From: Luteitalea sp.
GTDB lineage: Bacteria; Acidobacteriota; Vicinamibacteria; Vicinamibacterales; Vicinamibacteraceae
DNA length: 64,000 bases
NCBI GenBank assembly: GCA_009377495.1
Contig: WHTZ01000002.1
Span: 62,001-126,000 of the forward strand
Direction of reading: 5' to 3'
A program made the position numbers and the translations under genes. Within the stretch, counting starts at the first letter, position 1; each line of letters opens with the position of its first letter. This document shows, piece by piece, positions 44,501 to 53,495 of the stretch. The notes beneath the pieces were generated by a model that did not search any database, was not told the origin of the DNA, and saw only the letters and a list, made by a program, of their open reading frames with translations.

Positions 44501-45175
44501 TCAATTGCCGCCACCGGGCGCTCCGGAGCCGAAGCTGAGCACCTCGTTCAGCTCCATGGAGCCGGTCATGCCGTCCTTCTTGAAGAACGACTCGAACTCG
44601 GTGAAGAGCTTGTTGGCTTCCGACGGGAACGCCTCGTAGACGAGCATGCCGGGATCGTATTCCGTGTCTTTCATCACCGGGTGGACGACGAGGGCGTACT
44701 GAATCGTCCCGTCCGCAGCGGCCTGGCTCGCCTTCAGCAGCCGCATGCCCTGTGCCTGTTCCTTCCGCGCAGCGTTGTCGCTCTGCTGCATCGCGTCTTG
44801 GACCTTCTTCATCACCTGCTCGAACTGCGTTGTCTTGTCTGGCAGCACCTGGTAGAAGATGATCACCGTGTCGCTGGTGAACGTCTGCTGTGGCGGCTTT
44901 TGCTCCGCTTGACCAGGCTGCGACGGGGCCGCGGGCTGCGGCGGCGGCTGCCCGGGCTGCGGCGGCTGCCCGGGCTCGGCAGGTTGCTGCGGGGGCTCGG
45001 TCGGCTCCTGAGCCGACGGAGCCTGCGCGTCGAGCGCCTGAAGGGCGCCGGTGCTCTGGGCGTGGTCGCTTGTCTGGGCATGTGCCGTGATACTCACGCC
45101 TAGCAGCAGGCCCAGCGTCACAGCGGCGGTCGTGCCGGCGGCGCGGTGCACCGGCAAGTTGTTCGTCAAACGCAT
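44501..45175 (-). CDS. Secreted Pro/Gln-rich protein of unknown function, tandem copy B
   Basis: 224 residues from ATG 45175, with AGGAGG ahead. Same layout as copy A: hydrophobic N-terminus (AAVTLGLLLGVSITAHA), a longer Pro/Gln/Glu linker, then VIIFYQVLPDKTTQFEQVM, KVQDAMQQSDNAARKEQ, YALVVHPVMKDTEYDPGM and LVYEAFPSEANKLFTEF. Both copies end GSGAPGGG(G)N. The globular domain is much better conserved than the linker. It sits directly after hemW. Confidence 0.8.
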   Translation of the reverse strand: MRLTNNLPVHRAAGTTAAVTLGLLLGVSITAHAQTSDHAQSTGALQALDAQAPSAQEPTEPPQQPAEPGQPPQPGQPPPQPAAPSQPGQAEQKPPQQTFTSDTVIIFYQVLPDKTTQFEQVMKKVQDAMQQSDNAARKEQAQGMRLLKASQAAADGTIQYALVVHPVMKDTEYDPGMLVYEAFPSEANKLFTEFESFFKKDGMTGSMELNEVLSFGSGAPGGGN

Positions 45176-45252
45176 TCTCGTTTCCTCCTACAGCATGAAG
45201 TCGCAGTGCGAAGTTGATACGCTACCCCAACCGCACGATCCTACACAAACAC
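45176..45252 (-). promoter_or_regulatory. Duplicated upstream region of the secreted-protein pair
   Basis: Aligns with 44184-44260. The conserved block reads CGTGCGGTTGGGGTAG then GTATCAA on the minus strand. TTGTCT-17-TAGAGT (copy A) and TTGTGT-18-TAGCGT (copy B) are weak promoter candidates. In copy B the -35 region lies within the hemW stop codon region. Confidence 0.5.
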
Positions 45253-46359
45253 TTGCATAACCTCGTTTGCAATGAGCATGCCTGCCCGGGTGAGCCGAAT
45301 GCTCGGCCATTCGACGCGCAAATAGCCCATTTCGAGGAACGGTTGGAGCGCGGCGGCGTAGCGTTGGTGAACATCGATGCCATAACGTTCACGGACCTGG
45401 TCCGTGTTTACACCTCTGGTAAGCCTCAGCGCCGTGATAATGGCCTCGGCGCCCGCCGCCTCCGCGTCCAATATCCGCCTCTCCGCCACGGGGGGCTGTC
45501 CGGCCTCGACGCGCCCAATGTACTCTGTAATGGACTGTACATTGCACCAACGCGCGCGGGCACGGGTCCCGTGCGCGCCGCAGCCAAACGCCAGCCATTC
45601 GCCGTCGGACCAATACTTTAGATTGTGTCGTGACGCGTGGCCCTCCCGCGCAACGTTCGAGATTTCATACTGCTCGTAGCCGGCCGCGTCCAGATGCGCA
45701 AGCGACTGCATGTACATCGCGGCCGCGTCCTCGTCCGGCGCCAGGCTCCATTGCTGCCTGGCCATGTCCTCCTTGAGCGGCGCGTTCGGGTAGAGCTCGA
45801 GGAGGTAGAGGGACGCGTGTTCCGGCCCCAGCTCGATGAGGGCATCGACTGATTCGAGCCACTGGGCCACAGTCTGCTGCGGCAGCCACATCATCAGATC
45901 GAGGTTGATATTGTCGAACCCTGCCGCGCGCGCCCGGTCGTATGCCGTTCGTGCACCCGCCGCGTCGTGCAACCGGCCGAGTCGTCGCAGCTCCTCGTCT
46001 CGAAACGACTGCACGCCGTAGCTGAGGCGTGTGACACCGGCGGCCCTGAACGCGGTGAGGCGTTCCGCGGAAACGCTCTCGGGGTTCGCCTCGAGCGTGA
46101 TCTCCGCGTCGGGCGCAAGGCGAAACGCGCCGCGACACGCCTCCAGGATCGCGTCCAGCTCATGGGGATCCAGCAGTGACGGCGTGCCACCCCCCAGGTA
46201 GATGGTGTCGACCACCACTTCCTGGTCGCTCATGCGGCGGATCTCGTCAGCGAGCGCCCGCACGTAGCATGTCTTGAGCGCAGCATCGAGCAGGCCGCGG
46301 TTGAAGTTACAGTAGTGACAGATCGCGCTGCAGAATGGGACGTGAATGTAGGCGCCCAA
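45241..46359 (-). CDS. hemW: Heme chaperone HemW (radical SAM)
   Basis: 372 residues if started at TTG 46359 (LGAYIHVPFC). The frame stays open to 46770 only through G-rich heptads, giving a spurious 137-residue extension. The radical-SAM motif is CSAICHYCNFN; IYLGGGTPSLL, LEANPESV, LSYGVQSFRDEELRRLGR and YEISNVAR are HemW/HemN-family segments. The CNFN form without the HemN N-terminal region favours HemW. It delivers heme to respiratory proteins. Confidence 0.9.
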   Translation of the reverse strand: MGAYIHVPFCSAICHYCNFNRGLLDAALKTCYVRALADEIRRMSDQEVVVDTIYLGGGTPSLLDPHELDAILEACRGAFRLAPDAEITLEANPESVSAERLTAFRAAGVTRLSYGVQSFRDEELRRLGRLHDAAGARTAYDRARAAGFDNINLDLMMWLPQQTVAQWLESVDALIELGPEHASLYLLELYPNAPLKEDMARQQWSLAPDEDAAAMYMQSLAHLDAAGYEQYEISNVAREGHASRHNLKYWSDGEWLAFGCGAHGTRARARWCNVQSITEYIGRVEAGQPPVAERRILDAEAAGAEAIITALRLTRGVNTDQVRERYGIDVHQRYAAALQPFLEMGYLRVEWPSIRLTRAGMLIANEVMQVFV

Positions 46360-46364
46360 ACGGC

Positions 46365-46544
46365 AGGGGCGAGGGGCGAGGGGCGAGGGGCGAGGGCTGT
46401 CAGAGGGTCTAGGGCACGGGGCAGAGCTGCTTGTAGCTGCTTCACGCGTGCTGGTCGAAGAAGCTCCTATCAACCCTGATCCCTCGGCGCTTGTCCCTAG
46501 ATCCTGAGACAGCCCTTGCCCCTCGCCCCTGGCCCCTCGCACCT
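46365..46544. repeat. Heptad inverted repeat between the DnaC-like gene and hemW
   Basis: Four exact AGGGGCG copies (46365-46392), then AGGGCTG, TCAGAGG, GTCTAGG. The opposite arm is CCTGAGA, CAGCCCT, TGCCCCT, CGCCCCT, GGCCCCT, CGCACCT at 46503-46544, ending exactly at the DnaC-like stop codon. About 90 bp of non-periodic sequence separates the arms. Confidence 0.9.
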
Positions 46545-47408
46545 CTACGATCCAGCCCGACCACCGGGCCACTTGACGTCCAGAGGCTCGGCCGGCGTCT
46601 GCAGCCGTGCGGCACGCAGGCGCGCGCGGGCTTGCGCGCTCGTACGTGAGGGCAACTTTTTCAGGGCAGACTTCCGCGCCTCCCACTCCGTGCGCAAGCT
46701 TTCTGCGTCGTCCGCATTGGGCGGACGCGGCTCGCGATAGTCGAGGCCGTCTAGGTGAACCGGCTCGCACATCTCGAGCAAACGCGAGTACATGCGGAAG
46801 CCAATCCGGGCTCGAAGGGAATCGGGCTCGGCGAGGTCACCGGTGTCAGGATAGTTCGACGTGAGGAGCGTGAGTCGTCGGCCGCTATACCGGCTGTTCA
46901 CGATGAGGTTCAGCGTTTCGTCGACCCACTCGGACGTCTTCTCGGCCCCGAGGTCGTCCAACACGAGGACTTGGGCATCAATCACCGGTCGGAGCACTTC
47001 TGGCTCGGTCGTGTGGACGCTCGGATCATACGTGCTGCGAATCACACGCAGGAGATCACGCGTGTCATAGAAGAGCCCACGCAGACCGTAGCGCAGCACG
47101 AGCTCGCGGAGCACACCCACGCTGACGTGCGTCTTGCCGACACCCGGGGGTCCGAGCAACAACAAGCCCCTCTCTGCGAGCGGTCCTTGCTCGACGAGCC
47201 TCCGCGCGTGGTCGACCGCCAGGGCGAGTCGTTCGTTGTACGCGGTGAAGCTGTCGAGCGTGCAGTGCTGATACCGGCGTGGCACATGCGCCTGTTCGAG
47301 CAAGCGCATGGTGGCATCGCGCTTCCAGCAATCGCATCGCACCACGCGACGCACGCCGTCGACTTCCATCGGCCGCCAACCCGTATCGTCGCAGAGTGGG
47401 CACGCCAT
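46545..47408 (-). CDS. DnaC/IstB-like AAA+ ATP-binding protein
   Basis: 287 residues. An N-terminal zinc-finger-like CPLCDDTGW...CDCWK is followed by an AAA+ domain with Walker A LLLLGPPGVGKTHVSVG, Walker B VLVLDDLGAEKTSEW and sensor 1 LTLLTSNYPD. This is the layout of DnaC/DnaI helicase loaders. A replication role is inferred; IstB transposition helpers share the domain, but no transposase is present. Confidence 0.85.
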   Translation of the reverse strand: MACPLCDDTGWRPMEVDGVRRVVRCDCWKRDATMRLLEQAHVPRRYQHCTLDSFTAYNERLALAVDHARRLVEQGPLAERGLLLLGPPGVGKTHVSVGVLRELVLRYGLRGLFYDTRDLLRVIRSTYDPSVHTTEPEVLRPVIDAQVLVLDDLGAEKTSEWVDETLNLIVNSRYSGRRLTLLTSNYPDTGDLAEPDSLRARIGFRMYSRLLEMCEPVHLDGLDYREPRPPNADDAESLRTEWEARKSALKKLPSRTSAQARARLRAARLQTPAEPLDVKWPGGRAGS

Positions 47409-47467
47409 GGGACGATGATACTGCGGAATTCTGGAATGACAAGTTGAGAACGTGAGGAGCCAACACG

Positions 47468-47923
<456 letters not shown>

Positions 47924-47966
47924 AAGCAGGGGTCAGGAACCGGGCTGATTGTAGCTCCTTCGCACC

Positions 47967-49046
47967 TCACCCCTTCCTCACATCCTCGGTCCAGATTGAC
48001 GCGAGCTCGCGCATGAGCGCGCGCGCCCGCTCGTCGACGAGCGGTGGCAGTACGAGCCGAATCTGCACGACGAGGTCTCCTCGTCGGCCACGCCGCAACG
48101 ACGGCAGGCCTCGCTCGCGCAATCGAAACTGCTGGCCACCCTGCGTGCCTGGTGGAATGCGGAGCGTCGCCGCTCCATATGGTGTCGGCACCTCGACCCG
48201 CGCACCCAGTGCGGCTTCGTGCACGCCGACGGGAAGCTCCAACAGGAGGTCGTCGCCATCTCGCCGAAACATGTGGTGTGGCGCGACATGCACGCGAACC
48301 CGCAGGTCGCCACGTGGGCCACCGAAGCGCCCCGCGTGTCCCTGGCCGCTCAAGGTGATCTCGTCGCCGTCAGCCACGCCGGGAGAGACCACCACGTCAA
48401 TCGCCTGCCCTCGCATGACGACGCCCTCGCCGTGACACGTGGAACAACCGACTGCCTGCCGACGCCCATCACCGTGACACTGCGGGCACGTCTTGGAAAA
48501 CACCATGTGCCCACGAGCCCCGCGCACGACACCCTCACCCGCACACTTCGGGCACACTGCTTCCGGCACGGCCATCCGTCCGGCGCCAAAGCACGTGTCG
48601 CAGACGTCGTGGCGCGTCGTGGTGACCGAGTGCCGGCCGCCCTCCGCTGCGGTCTCGAACGGAACCGCGATGTCCGCGTGAAGATCCGCTCCACGCTCCG
48701 CTCGGCCAGACCGTTCGCGGGGCGGGCGGAACAGATCTGCGAACAGCTCACCAAACGTTGACGCAGCCGGTCCTTCCGCCGAGGCCGTGAAATCGAATCG
48801 CTCGAACGCAAACGTGATCCCGCCCGCCTCCGCCAGCATCGCGTCACCCTTCTGGTCGTACTCGCGTCGCTGCTTCGGATCGCTGAGAATCTCGTACGCC
48901 AGCGCCACGGCCCGAAACCGGGCCGCGGCGTCCTGATCCCCCGGATTGATGTTCGGGTGATACCGGCGGGCCAGCCGCCGATACGCGCGTTGCACGTCCG
49001 GGAGCGTGGCATCCGCCGTCACACCGAGGATGGCATACAACTCCAT
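47967..49046 (-). CDS. dnaJ: Chaperone protein DnaJ (HPN variant)
   Basis: 359 residues from ATG 49046 (MELYAILGVTADATLPDV); an extension to 49262 runs through repeats. J-domain helix II/III loop reads RRYHPNINPGDQ, so the invariant HPD is HPN. A G/F-type linker is short. Four zinc repeats (CDTCFGAG, CPKCAGEG, CPQCHGDG, CSTCHGEG) are intact, then the two C-terminal beta domains. HPD Asp to Asn blocks DnaK stimulation in E. coli DnaJ; here it may be compensated or lineage-specific. Confidence 0.93.
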   Translation of the reverse strand: MELYAILGVTADATLPDVQRAYRRLARRYHPNINPGDQDAAARFRAVALAYEILSDPKQRREYDQKGDAMLAEAGGITFAFERFDFTASAEGPAASTFGELFADLFRPPRERSGRAERGADLHADIAVPFETAAEGGRHSVTTTRHDVCDTCFGAGRMAVPEAVCPKCAGEGVVRGARGHMVFSKTCPQCHGDGRRQAVGCSTCHGEGVVMRGQAIDVVVSPGVADGDEITLSGQGHAGRFGGPRGDLRVRVHVAPHHMFRRDGDDLLLELPVGVHEAALGARVEVPTPYGAATLRIPPGTQGGQQFRLRERGLPSLRRGRRGDLVVQIRLVLPPLVDERARALMRELASIWTEDVRKG

Positions 49047-49092
49047 AACACTGCGGTGAAGGGCCACGCGGGGCCTAACCGCCTCCGCCCCC

Positions 49093-49320
49093 GGTCGGGT
49101 CCCGTCGGGACCCGACAAGCCAGGGCTGGCTAGCGGCCCGCCTCTCGCGGGCCGCGGTGGCGAGTCCGCCGAAGCGCGAAGCGCGAAGGCGGAAGGCCCC
49201 GCGCTACGTACCCAAGTAGGGCGCGGCTTTAGCCGCGCCATCCAAGCAAATGGCGCGTCCACAAGATGGCGCCTAAAGATGGCGCCCTTAAAGGGGCGCC
49301 CTACAAAAGGGGCGCCCTAC
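49093..49320. repeat. Hairpins and REP cluster between dnaK and dnaJ
   Basis: GTCGGGTCCC-GTC-GGGACCCGAC at 49093-49115 (10-bp stem), a second GC hairpin near 49132-49154 (GCGGCCCGC/GCGGGCCGC), then REP motifs from GTAGGGCGCGGC at 49216 to GGCGCCCTAC at 49320, including three GGCGCC palindromes. The dnaK stop is at 49325. These could attenuate dnaJ relative to dnaK. Confidence 0.75.
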
Positions 49321-49324
49321 GTCG

Positions 49325-51229
<1,905 letters not shown>

Positions 51230-51305
51230 AGCTGTTGATCCTCGCTCCTCCGTTGCTGTCGGCGGCCTGTCCCGGGTTTCTACCCCGTCAGGCGGCCATT
51301 AACAT

Positions 51306-51341
51306 ACTCACTAGCATAAAATATGAGTCCCATATTGTAAA
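51306..51341 (-). promoter_or_regulatory. dnaK promoter with palindrome overlapping -10
   Basis: On the minus strand TTTACA (51341-51336), a 17-nt spacer and TATGCT (51318-51313). ACTCA (51328-51324) and TGAGT (51310-51306) form an inverted repeat that brackets the -10. HspR boxes (HAIR) are TTGAGT-N7-ACTCAA, so the half-sites match but are in the opposite order and more widely spaced. Its role as an HspR operator is a hypothesis. Confidence 0.6.
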
Positions 51342-51460
51342 GAGGCTTCGACTGAGAGCGCTGACAGGCCGATACTGCGCACAAATTGCCCCATCGCTAA
51401 CCGACGCCGTTTCTGCTACACTGTGGCTGTCAGCCTGCCTGAGCTCGTTTCGAGGACTTC

Positions 51461-53398
51461 ATGCGTCCCCGTGTGCTTGTCTTTCTTTCCCTCCTGTCCG
51501 TCGTGTGCCTGGTCGGCGTCTTGGCGTTCGCGCTTCGAGCCCCGGTCTTCGCGCAGATTCGGGACACCGCGGAAGTCGACCAGGGTACCCAGATCCCGTA
51601 CGTGGACGAACACGCAGCGCAGCCAGCGACGTCTGATCCTCCACCGCCGTCCGTTTCGGACGTCGACGGCAGCGCGCAGCTCATACGCCGTGATCAAGAG
51701 GAGGCGTTGTCAGTAGGCATTCCCCTGATCGCGGGTGATTCGATTGTGACCGATGGGGGTCGCGTCGAGCTCGTGTGGGGAAACGGCAGCGTCATCTCCG
51801 TGGACGAGGGCTCGCGGCTCGACCTCTTGTCGGATGATCTCATCCGGCTGGTGGGTGGTCGGGTTCGCATCGAGCTCCCGCCTGATGAGCGCGTGGATCA
51901 ACCGGGCGGCACCGTGCCGTTTCGCGTGGACACGCCGGATGCGAGTGTTCACCTGCGGGATGCCGGCGACTACCGCATCGAAGCATCCTGGGACGCCACG
52001 GCGGCGCAAGCAGACCGAGCAACGATGGTCGCCGTCCTCCGCGGGAACGCTGAGGTGGTGCATGGCGACGATCGCGCGGTGCTGACGGCTGGCGAACGCG
52101 TGGTGGCGCGCCTCGGCGAGCCGCTGGCGGCGATGACATTCAACGTGGCCCAGTTCGACGCGTTCGACACGTGGGTGGATGCGCGCCAGCGCAATCGGCA
52201 GGATAGCGCGTCCGCGAGCCATCTGCCGTCGGAATTGGCGCCGTACGGGCCGTCGTTCGACGTGCACGGCACCTGGCGTCGTGATCCCACGTATGGGTCC
52301 GTGTGGTATCCGCGCGCACACAGCGGATGGCGTCCGTATTTCGATGGTGGTTGGCGCTACTACCCCACCTACGGCTGGACCTGGATCAGCGCCTCTCCGT
52401 GGGGGTGGGCTACGCATCACTACGGGCGGTGGGGAATTGGTGTCGGCGGGGCCTGGTTCTGGATTCCCGCGCGGCGTTGGTCGACGGCCTGGGTCTATTG
52501 GGCATGGACACCGAGCTACGTGGGGTGGACCCCGTTGGGGTGGAATGGTCGGCCGCTCGTGGCGTTTGGTTCCTGGCGATCCGGCTACGGACGTGGATAT
52601 CGTCACGGATATTTCCATGGTCGGCGGGACGCGTGGAGCGTGGTCCGGTGGAACCACTTTGGACACAGGCGCCTCGACCGCCGGTACGCCGTTCGCGTGA
52701 CGGACGTCGATTGGGGTCGCTCGCGCGTCACGGGCGGTCGCGCGTTGCCGCGTGCCGTGACACGGACGTACGCATCGCGTTCCGTGGCGGTGCCCCGTCA
52801 CGCGGCCCGATCGATACGACCTGGCTCCCGGGAGTCGGTTCGGCAACGATCGCGCGGAGCCGTGCCACGCACTGCAGAGCGGGCACGCGTGCTCGACTCG
52901 CGCGCATCAAGCGTGGTCACTGACCGCGGCGCACGGTCCCGTAGCTCGCGAGACGCGTCACGCACGCTGGACCGGGCCCGACCGCTCGACCGGGCCGAAT
53001 CGCGGGCCTTCACCGAGCGCCGCGCGCAGCCGCGAACCGCCCGACCGGTCTCGCCGAGCAACGCGGGGCCGGGGCCGTCATCTCGAGTACGCGCGCCTCG
53101 TTACACCACGCGTCCAAGCGTGCGCTCGAATGAAGCTGGCGCCCGTCGTGCCGTCCCGCGGGTCGCGCCACGCAGACCGTCGGTGTCGTCGCCACGTGCG
53201 TCATCACGCGCACGTTCTGCGCCACAACCGCGTCCGGCGTCAAGCGTGAGATCAGCGCGGCCGCGTCCCGGGCCCAGTGTGAAATCGGCACCGCGGTCGC
53301 GCCCCGCGCCCAGGGCACGATCGGCCCCGCGCGGCGGATCCGCGCCAAAGGCAGACCGCGGCGGCAGCAGCCGACGTCGTGCAGTCCGCAGAAAATAG
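51461..53398 (+). CDS. FecR-domain / DUF6600-type secreted protein with a basic disordered tail
   Basis: 645 residues. Signal/anchor LVFLSLLSVVCLVGVLAFAL, then a FecR domain (about 70-215: RVELVWGNGSVISVDEGSRL, VLRGNAEVVHGDDRAVL). A Trp/Tyr/Gly-rich DUF6600-type region spans about 260-400 (GWRPYFDGGWRYYPTYGW, WIPARRW). From about 410 to the end the protein is almost only Arg, Ser, Pro and Ala with little acid, about 230 residues of strongly basic disorder. Such proteins are common in Acidobacteriota; the function is unknown. It is divergent from dnaK; the shared 231-bp gap holds the dnaK promoter. Confidence 0.75.
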   Translation: MRPRVLVFLSLLSVVCLVGVLAFALRAPVFAQIRDTAEVDQGTQIPYVDEHAAQPATSDPPPPSVSDVDGSAQLIRRDQEEALSVGIPLIAGDSIVTDGGRVELVWGNGSVISVDEGSRLDLLSDDLIRLVGGRVRIELPPDERVDQPGGTVPFRVDTPDASVHLRDAGDYRIEASWDATAAQADRATMVAVLRGNAEVVHGDDRAVLTAGERVVARLGEPLAAMTFNVAQFDAFDTWVDARQRNRQDSASASHLPSELAPYGPSFDVHGTWRRDPTYGSVWYPRAHSGWRPYFDGGWRYYPTYGWTWISASPWGWATHHYGRWGIGVGGAWFWIPARRWSTAWVYWAWTPSYVGWTPLGWNGRPLVAFGSWRSGYGRGYRHGYFHGRRDAWSVVRWNHFGHRRLDRRYAVRVTDVDWGRSRVTGGRALPRAVTRTYASRSVAVPRHAARSIRPGSRESVRQRSRGAVPRTAERARVLDSRASSVVTDRGARSRSSRDASRTLDRARPLDRAESRAFTERRAQPRTARPVSPSNAGPGPSSRVRAPRYTTRPSVRSNEAGARRAVPRVAPRRPSVSSPRASSRARSAPQPRPASSVRSARPRPGPSVKSAPRSRPAPRARSAPRGGSAPKADRGGSSRRRAVRRK

Positions 53399-53489
53399 GG
53401 GCAAGGGCCAAGGGGCGAGGGGCGAGGAGGGATCAGGGATGGTCCCTGAAGCCTGAGACGGCCCTCGCACCTTGCACCTTGCACCTGCT
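53399..53489. repeat. Heptad tract beginning at the FecR-gene stop codon
   Basis: Units GGGGCAA, GGGCCAA, GGGGCGA (twice), GGAGGGA and so on begin on the first base after the TAG stop. They end with CACCTTG (twice) and CACCTGC, 7 nt before the PBP start; thirteen units keep the register. Confidence 0.92.
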
Positions 53490-53495
53490 TCGAAC

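Noticed and set aside
46545-47408. IstB transposition helper of an insertion sequence
   Set aside because: No IstA-like transposase or terminal inverted repeats nearby, and the N-terminal zinc-finger layout fits a DnaC/DnaI-type loader better.
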